64,000 bases of DNA from Hyaloraphidium curvatum (taxonomy: Eukaryota > Monoblepharomycota > Hyaloraphidiomycetes > Hyaloraphidiales > Hyaloraphidiaceae). The DNA is taken from assembly GCA_025558095.1 (NCBI GenBank), contig JAIVFI010000035.1, forward strand, positions 487,500 through 551,499. The letters run 5' to 3'. Below the pieces are notes generated by a model. That model was not told the origin of the DNA, searched no databases, and saw nothing but the letters and a program-made list of their open reading frames with translations. This document shows, piece by piece, positions 1-10,907 of the stretch. Numbering within the stretch: the stretch's first letter is position 1; each line of letters opens with the position of its first letter. Made by a program: the position numbers and the translations under genes.

Positions 1-1
1 G

Positions 2-1285
2 CACATACCTGACCGGTTCGAGACGGACGCCGACCCCGCCGGCTCCCTGCGCGAGTACCTGGCCGCGCAGAAGGCGCCGATCCCGTTCTTGGAGCTGTGC
101 CGGCCCTGGATGCAGCGAGGGAGGTTCACCCCCGCGCGGAAAGCCCTCCGCATCCTCGCGTACGCGGTTGGGCAGCACCGGGAAGGCAGGACGGACGCGC
201 TCAGCCCCGGGATGCTGACGTCTCTCGTGCGGGCGCTGGCCATGTGGGGACACCCTCGGCTCGCCCGCGCCGCCGTCGACGTCCTGACCGCCGAACCTTA
301 TTCCATCATGCCGGACGTGGCGACAGTGGAGGTCCTGCTGCGCGACGCCGGGCTTCGCCGGAACGCGGACGACGCCGCCTCGGTCGCCGAGCTCGCCCGC
401 CGGCTGGGCTTCCCCCCGACCGCCGCCTTCCTCAACTCGGTCATCCACGCCTACAGCGCCGCCGGCCGGATCGAGAAGGTGATGGGCGCCATCGAGGAGT
501 TTGCCAAGGCCGGGATCAGGCCCGACGAGGCCACGGGGATGGGCCTCATCGAGGCGACGTTCGCGGCCAACCCTGCGCTGTCGGCCGAGGGAGCGGAAAA
601 GGCGCTGCTGGCGATGCGGGAATCGCTGACCGTCACCGTGCGGCACTGGAACAAGGCGATGAGCCTGCTCGCGCAGAAAGGGGACCTGGCGGAGGTGGTG
701 GCGATGCGGCGGAGGATGCCGCCCGACTTGGCGCCCACGGATGTCACCCTGGACATCCTCTTAGGGGCACATGCTAAAGCTGGCGACACCACTGGGTGCT
801 TGGAAGCCATGAAGGAGCACCCTGAGGAGCTCTTGGGGCTGAAAGACACCTGGTTCGCCGCTCTGGAGGGGCTAGCCAAAGGCTTGGACAAGGCTGCGGG
901 CGTTGGGGATGCCTTTTACGCCCTGGCTCGCGCCGTGCTCGACCGGAAGGTCATCAACACCGCCGATCTGCCCGAATCCGCAGCCGACGTGCCCTTTGCG
1001 GGCCTTCGACCCCCGCCTCTGGACGACGCCCTCCTCGCCAAGATCCTGGACTGGGCGCGAGGCTTCCTCCCCGACGACCCGCGCAAATACTCGCTGGAGG
1101 ACCGGGGCAGGGAGCTCCTCGCGCGGCGCGGCGTCGATCCGGAGGGGCTGGACGGGCAGGGGCTGTACAGGGCCGCGAAGAGGCTGGCGGTGCTGGGGCC
1201 GCCGCGGGGCGAGCGGCGGCGCGGCAGGGCGGGGGAAAGGGCGGAGCCGCGGGAGATGTGGCAGAAGGCCCGTCCTCGCTATTGA
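2..1285 (+). CDS. PPR-repeat protein, 5' truncated by the window edge
   Basis: The reading frame is open from base 2 to a TGA at 1285, so the start lies outside the window. The protein shows helical pairs of the pentatricopeptide (PPR) type; the clearest repeat reads NSVIHAYSAAGRIEKV followed by an IRPDEAT turn near residues 145-180. A second unit around 205-260 has the same NKAMSLLAQKGD pattern. PPR proteins bind single-stranded RNA, usually in mitochondria, where they act in processing, stability or translation of organellar transcripts. No catalytic domain follows the repeats; the tail is basic and low in complexity. The next gene is also PPR-like and on the same strand 112 bp downstream, so the two may be an old tandem pair. 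The family call is firm; the RNA target is unknown. Confidence 0.75.
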   Translation, partial: HIPDRFETDADPAGSLREYLAAQKAPIPFLELCRPWMQRGRFTPARKALRILAYAVGQHREGRTDALSPGMLTSLVRALAMWGHPRLARAAVDVLTAEPYSIMPDVATVEVLLRDAGLRRNADDAASVAELARRLGFPPTAAFLNSVIHAYSAAGRIEKVMGAIEEFAKAGIRPDEATGMGLIEATFAANPALSAEGAEKALLAMRESLTVTVRHWNKAMSLLAQKGDLAEVVAMRRRMPPDLAPTDVTLDILLGAHAKAGDTTGCLEAMKEHPEELLGLKDTWFAALEGLAKGLDKAAGVGDAFYALARAVLDRKVINTADLPESAADVPFAGLRPPPLDDALLAKILDWARGFLPDDPRKYSLEDRGRELLARRGVDPEGLDGQGLYRAAKRLAVLGPPRGERRRGRAGERAEPREMWQKARPRY

Positions 1286-1397
1286 TCTTGGCCGATCGGT
1301 GTAGGTAACGGTCCGTGAATCGACTTGATCAGCTTGACTTACGATTGCTTTGTTGACTTGTCCGTCCGCCTCCGACCTCCCTCTCTCCTCATGGTTC

Positions 1398-3065
1398 ATG
1401 CCCGCCGCGTGGACGGTACGATGGGCATTCCGCCGCCGGACAATGCTATTTGCCATGCTGGACGGGCCTGCGGCCCCTCCGCGGACCCCCTGCCGTGCCG
1501 TTTGGTCGCCGCCGCCGCGATCCTTTGCCGGCCTGGCGCCGCGGCGCGGTCCCATCTCGGGGGCGATTTCCCCTCCTTTGACGGGCTATCGGGTCGAAAT
1601 GATTGGAGGACGTGTTCGGAACCTCTCTCTGGCGGTGGAGCTCGCCGATTCCGGCTCCCATCCCCCGGCCGAGCGCACGGACGCCGTCGCGGACCTCGCC
1701 GCCGCCCTCCTGCGAGCCAACGAATCCGTGCGGACGACGCAGGCGCTCGCCGACGAATGCTGGGACCTCTTTCTCCGCGCCGGGACCACGCGGGAACTGA
1801 CCGACGCCGAGGCGCACGACCTCGCGTACGTCCAGGCGTGGCCGGTGCTGGGGCTCAAGGAGACCAGGAAAGAGGCCAGGGAGCGGGGCGAGGCGACGCA
1901 TTTGGTCGTGGAGCGCGCGTGGAGGGCGGACACGGCGGCGTGGGAGGAGGCGGCGGGACGGTTGAGGAGGCTGATAAGGGACATGGCGGCGGTGGGGCAT
2001 CCGGTGCTGGGGCAGGTGACCATGTGGTTCGTGCAGCTCAGCGAGCCGACCGTCACGTGAGTCTCCGCGTTCGATCCTCAATGGTGAGTCGCCTGACCCG
2101 GCTTCCCGCGCAGCACCTACGCCAGGTCGCGCGAGCTGGTCTACTTCCTCTCCTCTGAGTGCCGCCTCTACCTCGACGCCTTCAACGTCACCGCCCTGAT
2201 CCGGAAGCACGCCCAGCTGGGTAACTACCCCGCCGCCGCGTGCCTGCTCCACGACATGATCCTCAAGAACCCGGGGATGGAGCCCAACGAGGGGCTTGTG
2301 GCGACGCTGCTCAAGGCGGTCTGGTCCGCCAAGGTCGAGGCGTCGGAGGATTTGCCGCACTATCCCGTCGCCGTGGACCGGGCCGGCGATTTGCTTTTGG
2401 CACCACGGACGAAGCTGGGGAAGGGGCTCGCGGCCGTGCTGGTGCCCCAGGCCCGGGCGGCGGCGGCCCTGGAGGCCGCCTATTTGCGGTCCTGTCCGCT
2501 CCCCCGCGGCCGGGAACCGGACTTCTTTCTCGAACCTGACGTTGCGCGACTCGTTGCCGACATTGAGGCGAACCCAGACGAGGGCCCGGCGATCGTCAAG
2601 CGTTTCCTGGACTCGCTGAACGCCGTCTCGTTGTTGGACCTCGTCGCGCACGATTCCGAGCCCGTGTCGCGGGTGAAGAAGACCCTCGAAATCTACGCCG
2701 TCGCCGTGCGCGCCGAGACCGGCTTCGTCGGCCTGGCGCAGGGCAAGTTCGCCGCCGAGATCGCCACGCGCCACAGGCCGCTGGCGGTGGCCGCGCTCTC
2801 GGCCGCCTTCGAGCTGGGCGTCGAGCCGGACGCGGCTAGCGTGGAGAGGGTGGTCCGCGCCGACGGACGGTGTTCGGCCCCGCTGATGCGGGCCATTTTG
2901 AAGGGCGGCATGCCGCCGCCGCCGGGGGTGTGCGAGGTGCTCCTGCCACAGCTGGTGAAACATGGACATGATGGGCTGGCGGGGGAGGCGGCGAGAGTGA
3001 TGGTGGCGGCCGGCATGGAGGTACCGGCCACCGTCAAGAACCGGCTTTGGAGCGGCGGGAAGTAG
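1398..3065 (+). CDS. PPR-like protein, probably mitochondrial
   Basis: Two exons: 1398-2056 and 2114-3065, with a 57 bp intron (donor GTGAGT, acceptor CGCAG) that restores the frame exactly. The start at 1398 is the first ATG of the frame. It gives an N-terminus rich in Arg, Trp and Ala with no acidic residue in the first 20, as in mitochondrial presequences. The middle holds a PPR-type unit (VTALIRKHAQLGNYPAAACL then a GMEPNEG turn), and more alpha-helical repeats follow, but most are too diverged to count. It probably binds organellar RNA like its upstream neighbour, to which it may be related by tandem duplication. A more general helical-repeat protein cannot be excluded. Confidence 0.65.
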
Positions 3066-3302
3066 CTGATCTGGTCCTCATGTACGAGGAAGGGAAATGC
3101 CGGTTCGACAATGATCCTTCGCGTTTGACGGCCTTAGACACACTTCCTGACGCCGTTCCAGGCCAATGGCCGTAGACCACTATGACGGTCGGAGACCGAC
3201 TGCATTTACGTAGACCAAAGCTTCCCTTTCGGTGAGTAAAAGTAACCGGCCTCCTTCCCTCTGAGACGGCCCCACGACTTTCCGAGTTCCCCCGGCGCAG
3301 AG

Positions 3303-4282
3303 ATGAGCTGGTAGGCAGTCGAGTGGCCTTTCGAATGCCTCTGTATCTGTCTCAAACGCGCGGCTCCCGCCAGGTCCGGCTTCGTCAAGGTAGCTTCGCC
3401 CTGGTCCGACTACGACGCGCTGACCGTTCCCGGCAGGCCGTCAACCGCACGACGGCCACGCTGCTGCAGACCACCGGCGCGATCGACAAGACCGTCGACG
3501 CGTCGTTCGACGCCGAGGCCGCGCGGCTCGCCACCCTCCGCGCGCGGCTGGACCGCCTCCTCCGCGACGCGCGCGCCCTTTTGGACGCCCTCGCGGCGCT
3601 CTCTGCGGCGCACGTCCGCGCGGCCGAGGCGCTCGAGCCGTTCTACGCCGACGTGGCGTTCCCCGCCGACGCGCTGCCCGCCGGCCCGGCGCTGGCCGCC
3701 GCGCTGCGCCGCCTCGAGTTCGAGCGCGCAGAGGCCGACCGCGAGGTGCGCGCCGCGCTGGTGGCGCCGCTCGAGGGGCTCGGGTCGCTGCTGTCGGACC
3801 TGGAGGCGGGCGTGGACAAGCGGGGGAGGAAGCTGCTGGACTTCGACGCAGCCAGGACGCGCGCGAGGAAGGCGCTCGAGAAGGAGGGGCTCTCCGAGGC
3901 CGCGGCCGCCGAGGCCGTCGACGCTTTCCTGCAGGAGGGCGGCACGGGGTCGCCGCTCGCGAGCCCGCCGCCTTCGCCCGTCCCGGGCAGCCCGCCGCCG
4001 CCGCCGTCGGCCGGGAAGCTGAGCAAAACGCAGGCGCAGCTGGCGCAGGCGTTCCAGGCCTACGCCAAGTGGAACGGCCTGCTGCTGGCCGAGCTGCCCA
4101 GGATCTTTGCGCTGCGGGCGCCCTACGCGGATCCGGGGCTGGGAGCGGCGGTCGAAGCCGTGAGGCTGTTTGCCGCCGCGTCGGCGGCCGTGCTGCAGCG
4201 GGTTGCGGACGGCGAACAGGACGACTTTGCGGCCATCGAGGCCGAGATGGGCGACCTGGCCATCTGCGCCGGCAAGCCGTGA
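3303..4282 (+). CDS. BAR-domain protein, Rvs161/amphiphysin type
   Basis: Three exons: 3303-3310, 3374-3389 and 3437-4282, 289 residues. The first two exons are only 8 and 16 nt, yet joining them gives MSWSGFVKAVNR, the characteristic opening of Rvs161-type BAR proteins. The body follows the family: a helix with TGAIDKTVD, long amphipathic helices, and LLDFDAARTRARKALEKE in the third helix. BAR domains dimerise into a curved surface that senses or bends membrane, and Rvs proteins act with actin at endocytic sites. A short proline-serine linker near residues 215-240 interrupts the last helix region. No SH3 domain follows, so it resembles Rvs161 rather than Rvs167. Introns are 63 and 47 bp. Confidence 0.85.
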
Positions 4283-4635
4283 CCAACGTGCCTCGACAGC
4301 TTTTTCGATTCGGCAGGAAGCCAGAACACGCCCCCCCCCGCTCAGATCTTGGACTTGCCCACCGCGGCCACAACCATGATCTTACCATCGTTGTCTGAAT
4401 GGGCCTTGATTGCCACGGCGCGTCGTCGGGTCTGCATCACGTCCCAGCCACGTTGATGGCGACGCCGCTGGGGAGGAGGAGGCCGAGTTGGCATTGGCGG
4501 TCGAGGGAAAGCGTCACTAGAGCGTGATGAGAGTACATTCGTGAACGATACATTACAGTTTATCTCCGATACCCCGTCTATAGCCAACCAAGTCCCAAGT
4601 CCAACCGTGTTTCAGAGCCAGACGAAGCCGCATAA
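4283..4635. other. Intergenic, nothing recognised
   Basis: This spacer lies between the converging 3' ends of the BAR gene and the HNH gene. A short minus-strand frame ending near 4342 has a plausible-looking tail but no partner exon, motif or start, so it is not called. Confidence 0.4.
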
Positions 4636-6763
4636 TCACTCGGTGCGCTGGCGCTTGGCGGCTGGGCGGGGCCATGTCGTCAGCACTGGGAGGTCGAATG
4701 AGCCGGGAAGCTCACCTCGCATCGCCTCGGCCTGCTTCGTCTTGTTGGCCAGGCCGGTCATCCACTTCAAGTTCGACGCCTCGTTGTTGTGGCAGTTGTT
4801 ATCGCGGTGGTCAACGTCGAGGTACTCGAAGGGGACGTCGGCGACGGAGCCGGTGCGCGGGACGAAGGCGCGAGCGACAATGCGGGGGGCAACAACGGAG
4901 ACCGAATGGACGTCACCGTCCCTGTCGACGACCTGGAAGCCGACGTTGTGCCTTTGGTTTGCGTCCAGGGCCGTCTGCTTTCCCCCAAAGCTCCTGGGGG
5001 TGCCGTCACCGAGTTCCTGAAAGGATACGAAGTCAACTCGACGGTCCATGTCCGTTGCGGTTCCGCAGAACCACCGTCATGAAGTTCCCGAGGGAAGAAA
5101 CCCAGGCTGTGGTGTTGAGGCCGACGGCAGCCCTGGCGAGCCGGCGAAACTTCCGATCATCCTCGCCCGGCTCGGCGCGGAGGCAGTCGACGAGGATGTC
5201 AAGGGTCACCAGGACGTATTCCTCCCCAGGCTCGAATGAGGCCGTTGGTGCGTAACTGATGGTTCCGAAAACCTGCTTGCCGTTGTTGAGGACATAGCAT
5301 CGGTTCGAGTACGTGGTCCTCGTCTTGCTGGCGTGGTTTGGCACGGACAGCTCGTCCAGATGCTCGCGCCGATTGATAAACCTCTTGCTACCCTTGAACA
5401 GAGCTTTGGCGGCCTCCCTGCGGTTGGGGAAGCGGATGAATCCCTTGTCGGGCATGTCGGGCTGCGGTACGTCGGGGTGGAAATCGTAGGCAATGCTGTT
5501 GGCGCTGGGAGCCTTGGTACCGGGCGGGAGAAGGCCGAAGTCGTAGCGGGCCTGCGGAAGGGTCAGGACGACCCAAGGAGAGCGATCGCGGCAAACAGCA
5601 CCCTGTTCAAATTGTTGAAAGTGTCGTCCACGAGCCGAAGGTTCTCGACACGATTGTTCTGTGGATAACACAGTCAGTTGGGGCAACAACGAAGCGCGAG
5701 CCTCGACTCACGAAACCATCGCGGTCAATGTGGTCGATGGCGGCGCGCTTGCCGGAGCCGGTGTTGAGGTGCGAGTCGATGCGGTTCTTGTCGGCGTTGG
5801 GGACAAAGGTCCAAAAGACGAGGAGGTGGATGGAGGCACACGACAGGGATTTTCCGTCCGCATCCCAGAGGACAACGGACGGATAGTTGCCGGAGGCGCC
5901 GCGGTCGTCGAAGATGCTGATCGTGAAGCCCTGCGCCTTGGCCGCGTCGGTAAGCTTGACCTGCACCGAAATAGTGAGCCAGTGACCATCTCCAGCGAGC
6001 ACCTGGCCTACCTGGCCCCGATTCGAGATGCTGATCCTGCCGACCAGGTGCTTGTTGATCCTGGAGGCGAATTCCGGGTGCTGCTGGAGGGTGCGCCAGG
6101 TGTGGACTGCCGACGTCTCTCCGTGCTTCATCTTGTCGCCCCACTCCTTGAGACAGGCGGTGCAGTTGCGAAAAACCCTTTTGCCGACGATGATCGAGTC
6201 GAACGAGTTGTCGCAGACGTTGCACACGGTGCGGAAGGGTTTCAAAGTACCGGGAAAAGTGACGCCAGGAGCGATCCTGCGGTGGGCTTTGTCGAGGCGA
6301 CGGGCGACCTCGTCGGCGGAGAGTCGACGGGAAGGCTGGGGGGAGAAGTTAGCAACGGACCGCCACGCGCCTGGCGTACACACATTGCCCGTGATGGCCG
6401 CGGCGACGGCGAGCACAGTCCCAACGGCGGCAGTTCCAGCGGCGACGGCACCGACGGCGATGGGGCCGACCGAAGAAGGAGCGACGACGTCGGTCTTGCG
6501 AACGAGCCACTTGTCCAGGGAGGCAAACGAAGGCACGACGAGGGTGGCGATGACGGCGAGGCAGACGAGGATCGACAGGAGGAGGTTGGGAGCCTAGGTG
6601 CTCGAATGGTCAGAAAAAGGCTGCAGATCGTAGAATGCGATGTAACCTACCGGGACACGAGATGACGAGGACTTGAAGAAGAAGGTCCGCCCGATCTTCC
6701 CCTTCACGCGCTTGATCTTGGGGGTCAGAGGAAAGAAAAAGCGCTTCTTGCGGCCACGTGTGC
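4636..6763 (-). CDS. Putative membrane protein with two HNH-type nuclease motifs
   Basis: Exons on the minus strand: about 6763-6651, 6593-5712, 5658-5602, 5551-5075 and 5016-4636. All internal junctions are GT-AG and keep frame; the first exon and start are unresolved. A basic segment (KKRFFF...KIKRVKGKIGR) is followed by a hydrophobic stretch LLLSILVCLAVIATLVV, a likely membrane anchor, and a second Ala/Val-rich stretch. A CxxC...CxxC pair (CNVCDNSF, NCTACL) follows. The exon junction at 5712/5658 creates DHIDRDGFNNRVENLRLVD, a classic HNH core. A second core, VDHRDNNCHNNEASNLKWMT, lies near the C-terminus. HNH modules of this form occur in homing endonucleases and phage nucleases. Two copies behind a membrane segment are unusual. 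Function is not inferred beyond possible nuclease activity. Confidence 0.6.
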
Positions 6764-8574
6764 CTGAATCATGGTGGGGTCATGATCATGGTCGTCGCAA
6801 GCCATCTGGAGAAGAGTCGGTCAGCGACAGATATGAACCGGCCTGGGTGAGCGGCACCTTCGCCCGCGAGACCTGCGGCGGACGATCGGAGGTGAGATCC
6901 GGGCAAACTACGAGCTCCGCGCGCGGCACGCACTCGAATGAAACTGCTAGACCACTTCCGATGTACCCCGCGTTACCTTGTTTGTGCCGGCGCGAGGAGA
7001 TCCTGGCGGTGCGAGGTGAGCGGTTCAGCACCAGGATCGCGAGATTCGAGCACCAGCGCGTACTAGCCACTAGCAGACGATCCGAAAAGGAAGGGGAGAG
7101 GGCCTGCGGATGTCCTTTCCCGGCGCCGAGGGCGAGAGACGGTCCGAGGTGGCCCGCGCCTCGCGTTCTCGCGCGGAGGCGGACGGCACGCCCAAGGGCC
7201 TGCGCGCGTCGCAACGCGAGCGTACGCGGACTAGCTGGTGTACAGGAGCCGTGCGCACGCGCGGAGGAGGCCGTGACGGTGGAAGTGTCCTGCGGTTCTG
7301 GTCGCGCCCGTTTCCGTTTTGAAGGCGCGAGCCACGATCGACGTCGCGCGAAGCCATCGCGAACACGCGTCCAATTGCCGAATCAACAGCTCGTCCCGAG
7401 AGAACGACAGCGTTTGAACGTCCCCGAAAGACCTGTGCGTTGTACAAAAAGGTGTCGCGCTGGTTACACGAGGCCGAAGATGTAGGTGCGAGCACCCATT
7501 GTGTGACACAACGGGCACGCGCTGCAGGATGAGCTCCGCAATCCAGCCCAAGAGTAGATCTTTCGCTGGCGCGGAGTTGAGCGAGCTTCCCGTATCTCGT
7601 CCAGTGGGCCGCCGAATCCAATTTGCCCCCGGAAGCACAGGGGAACCGGACGCCCCCATCGTGGCATCTCTTTTGAGCTCCGCCTGTCTCTCGGGAATTG
7701 AACTCGCCGATTGAGGAGAGACCGCCTCCCGCGCACGCCATCCGCCCACGGCGGGGTCAGCACCGCGACTAATCTGGCACCACTTCCACCGTGCTTCCCG
7801 CCCTCACATCGTTACTCCCTCATGTAACATCATTTCTTCTTTATAGCCGCGCCGCCCGATGGAATCGAACGCCACTTCGAAGCAGTCAAGTGTCCTCCGC
7901 GGGTAGCCAACTTCGAGCCATAGAACGGAGCCAATGTCGTCTTCCACCGCGCGGAGAGCTTCCAGGAAATCGAAGTGCATCAGCGAGGAAGGTGGAAAAC
8001 AACTTGCAGGCGGTGAAACGCCTGTTGAGCTCGTATACCGTGTTCTCAGGCCTGACGCCACTTTCAGGGTCTGCTTCTCCAGGGTCCCCCGCTTCTGCGG
8101 CGGTTGTGTAGCATCAAGGGCCATGCTACCCGAACCCGATTTGTCGCATCGCATGCGGGTCCAGTGACAGCGGCATCCCCTATGCCGGGGCACCCCGAAA
8201 GCAGAAAGGTCGGATGCCGTGAGACGCCGATGTCGCCGATGGTCCGCGCCGCGTGCCGTGCCGCCGTGCCAGGTCCCGAACAAGAGGCTCACCTGAGTAG
8301 ACATGATCCAGTATCCTTCTTTGCGCGCTATGCTGCGCTACATCCACCTACGAACCAAACGGAATTCCCAGTCGTCTCGGAGACGAGGAACTTGTTTGAG
8401 ACATCCACTCGTCCTACTTTTCAACTATTCCCTCTCGTACCGCGCTTCCTGCGGAAACTGAACAGTCCTCCGTCACTGGAACCGGCTGTACTTCCATGCC
8501 GGAGGACATACATCGGCGGGCCCATGTCACGCGTCCGACCTCGCGCCACGCGATTACCCAACCGGGCGGATCTG
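6764..8574. other. Long intergenic region, no supported gene
   Basis: About 1.8 kb upstream of the HNH gene. Frames here are short, have poor composition and show no domain. A minus-strand stretch near 7804-7985 reads like protein but lacks a start or splice partner. The region may carry the HNH gene's first exon and promoter. Confidence 0.4.
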
Positions 8575-9195
8575 TTATGCGGGCGAGGAGACGACAGCCA
8601 CGGCCATGATCTCCACGAGGATCCCCGGCGCCGCCAGCTTGGCCTCGATGGTCGCCCTCGCGGGCGGGTTGGCCTTGTCGACCCAGCCGTCGTAGGCCTT
8701 GTTCATGGCGGCAAAGTCGGCGATGTCCTTGAGGAAGATCTGCATCTGCAGGATGTGCGACTTGTCGGAGCCGTTGGCGCCGAGGATCTGGGGTTCCGAG
8801 CGGGGCGGTCAGCGCGACGGGGGGTGGAGGGGCTGGGGGGCTAGACCTCGTCGATCTGCTTGAGGATGTCGGCGGTCTGCTCCTCGACGGTCGTGATCTT
8901 GTTCCAGTCGGAGGGCACGGTGCCCGAGACGCTGCGGTGGGGTCAGTCCCGAGGGCCGACGAGTTGCGGCGGCGCGGAACGCACTAGACGATTCCGTTGT
9001 AGACGACTGGCGCGGCATGGCGATTTTATGGAACGGATGCGAAGATTCCGGGGCGCGAAACGGGAAAAGCAAGGCGATGCGCGTGTCCGGCGCGCGTCGG
9101 AAGCGTTGAGCGACTTCCCGCGGGAGGCATCCGGGGCACCCACCGGCGGCCGACAGACGCGGGCCGGGCTTGTAGCGCACAATTCCGTCTGCCAT
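8575..9195 (-). CDS. RidA/YjgF/YER057c-family enamine/imine deaminase
   Basis: Four exons on the minus strand: 9195-9144, 9006-8985, 8931-8847 and 8787-8575, 123 residues. Joined, the start reads MADGIVRYKPGPRLSAAVVY and continues NGIVYVSGTVPSDW, the usual first strands of RidA proteins. The C-terminal half has SDKSHILQMQIFLKDI and the signature NPPARATIEAKLA, whose Arg is the substrate-binding arginine of active RidA enzymes. RidA hydrolyses reactive 2-aminoacrylate-type imines made by PLP enzymes such as threonine dehydratase. Length matches the family. The 137 bp first intron is longer than its neighbours, exon 2 is only 22 nt, and the last intron starts with an atypical GTCTAG. Confidence 0.9.
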
Positions 9196-9261
9196 TTTCG
9201 GAGGAGGAGGAGGGATGGCGGGGCGGAGGAGCGGGGAGGTTGCGCGGGAAGCAAGAAGTTG

Positions 9262-9513
9262 TCAAGCGGTCGAGCGGCTAAGCGCGGATCCGCCGGGAGA
9301 CCCACGCTTCTTCCCCGTCCCGTCGATGTTGTCCGCCGCCAAACCGACGACAACTTTCTGATCGATAGCAATGTTCGCGATTCCGAGCGCGGCTTCAGGT
9401 TCCGATGCGGCATGTCCAGCTGGACGTGCGAAGCACGCGTCCGGGAGGACGCATAAGGCCGCGACGGCCGCGAGGAGCAAAGTGAGAGCCAATGGAATCC
9501 TCTGCGAAGCCAT
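9262..9513 (-). CDS. Small predicted secreted protein
   Basis: An 83-codon frame starting at ATG 9513. The N-terminus is a textbook signal peptide: MASQRIP, a Leu/Ala core (LALTLLLAAVAAL) and a likely cleavage site after CFA. About 50 mature residues follow, ending in a basic Ser/Gly tail. A GTGGGT donor-like site at 9305-9300 means the true 3' end may be spliced elsewhere. The frame stops 66 bp before the RidA start on the same strand. No family is recognised. Confidence 0.4.
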   Translation of the reverse strand: MASQRIPLALTLLLAAVAALCVLPDACFARPAGHAASEPEAALGIANIAIDQKVVVGLAADNIDGTGKKRGSPGGSALSRSTA

Positions 9514-9651
9514 TTTGTTGCAAACAAGTCAGAGTTTGGCCTCGGGGTGCTCTGCAGCTCGTCGCTCGAGGGAAGGTCGCGAGCAGACGCGCGCCGCGCT
9601 CGAATCTGAAAAACCGACACCGAATCTCCTCCGCCCCTCCGCGCCGGCGCC

Positions 9652-10413
9652 ATGCTCTCCGCGCTGCCGCGCACGCCCTCGCCGTTGCCGCCGCTGTGCG
9701 ACCCCGCGCCGGCGCGCCCGCATCCCCCCGCTGCGGATCCGCCCGCCGCGCCGCCCTCGCCGGACCCGACCTCCGCCGCGCGCACCGCCGCCAACTCGGC
9801 CGCCGCCTCCCCGCCCCCGCCCGGCCCGCCGCGCGACAGGGCGCAGATCGCGCTGCTGCGGCGGGATGCGGCCAAACGGCACCGCGTGGTGCTGCTCGCG
9901 CCGGACTGCAGGGACAAGGTGCTGGTGGCCATCGTGCGCGCGCTCATGCTCTCGGGGAACACGCCGGCGACACCAAAGGAGCTCGTGGGGATGATGCTGG
10001 CCTGGGGGCTCATCAACATGGGGTGCGTGGGCCGGAAGCTCGTCCCCCGCCCATGCTCGATGCTCACACCTTCCCTCCGACCCATCAGCGGCGAAACACC
10101 CCAGACCGTCGTCTCCTCCCGCATCTCCCAGCACTTTCGCCGCTGTGCCGAGTCGGAACCCCCCCGCAAGCCCGTCCTGGGCGCCTGGACCGGCCTCGGC
10201 GTGCGCAAGCTGAGGTACTTCGTCGACGCGCCGGGGATCCCGGTGCCCGAGGTGCCCAAGTGGCGGCTCGAGCTCACGGTCAGGCTGAGGGAGGAGGGGG
10301 ACGAGGGGAAGCCGAGGCCGAAAAAAGCGAAGGGGGAGGCGGGGGCGAAGGCGGCCAAGGCCGCGAAGCTCGATGCCGACTACAGCTTTTGGGGCATGGT
10401 CACGGCCGGGTAG
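9652..10413 (+). CDS. Winged-helix protein, GDS1-like (putative)
   Basis: Two exons: 9652-10022 and 10089-10413; the 66 bp intron (GTGCGT...CATCAG) keeps frame. The first 65 residues are proline-rich. A compact helical domain follows: DKVLVAIVRALMLSGNTPAT, KELVGMMLAWGLINM, then across the intron ETPQTVVSSRISQHFRRC. This helix-turn-helix pattern with a terminal RNHIQRC-like segment resembles the winged-helix domain of fungal GDS1 proteins, which are nuclear and linked to respiratory growth. The C-terminus is a Lys-rich stretch (KPRPKKAKGE) that could be a nuclear signal. The family match is from memory of the pattern and moderate in strength. Confidence 0.5.
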   Translation: MLSALPRTPSPLPPLCDPAPARPHPPAADPPAAPPSPDPTSAARTAANSAAASPPPPGPPRDRAQIALLRRDAAKRHRVVLLAPDCRDKVLVAIVRALMLSGNTPATPKELVGMMLAWGLINMGCVGRKLVPRPCSMLTPSLRPISGETPQTVVSSRISQHFRRCAESEPPRKPVLGAWTGLGVRKLRYFVDAPGIPVPEVPKWRLELTVRLREEGDEGKPRPKKAKGEAGAKAAKAAKLDADYSFWGMVTAG

Positions 10414-10907
10414 TGAGCCGGGGAAGGTGCAAGAAGATGATGGACATTTAGGACTTCAATCGTGGGCTCTTGTTGGAGAGCACGGCGTCGGCGCGCCAGG
10501 TGCGACCGAGGCGACAAGAAAATCGGCAGGAATGCCACATGGTAGACATTCTGCGCGCATGCATAATGGTGATGTGATCGTGAGCACGAGATGTGGGATA
10601 GCGCACTTGGGCCGCACCAGTGTTCGGGGGACCCAGGTCCCCCGAGATGCCGCAGCTAAACATTGCGCATGGCGCCGTCCTGCAAGCAAAGAAGCACGAT
10701 GCGGAGCCGAAGCTCAGTTCGACTCACTTGGTTTGACCAGTTTTGGAGAATGCTGGCGTTGCGGTCCCTGCGGCCGTTTGGACGCTCCGCCAAGTCCCCC
10801 TCGAAGGCGCAGCGGCATTTCCATTTCGGTCCCTCCGCACATTCGCTTTCATTCCTCCCGCTCCCGGACGCGCTACGGGCACTGCTGTACCCGGATCTCG
10901 CGGCAAC
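10414..10907. other. Intergenic, promoter side of the GH16 gene
   Basis: This 494 bp stretch has no coding evidence. It is less GC-rich than the flanking exons and lies directly upstream of the GH16 start, so it probably contains that promoter. No specific element was recognised. Confidence 0.4.

Noticed and set aside
1446-2969. 507-codon minus-strand frame opposite the second PPR gene
   Set aside because: It is the shadow of the plus-strand gene: arginine- and glycine-rich, with no domain, and the plus strand has the conserved spliced product.
4342-4587. Small minus-strand frame ending AVGKSKI
   Set aside because: It lies in the spacer between converging genes, lacks a motif and has no upstream exon in frame.
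7850-7915. tRNA-like segment on the minus strand (GTTCGATTCC T-loop pattern)
   Set aside because: The T-arm stem does not pair and no acceptor or anticodon stem could be drawn.
7804-8304. Minus-strand frame with a protein-like C-terminus (FLEALRAVEDDIGSVLWLEV)
   Set aside because: No start, splice partner or family was found, and adjacent frames break the pattern; it may be a lost exon but cannot be supported.
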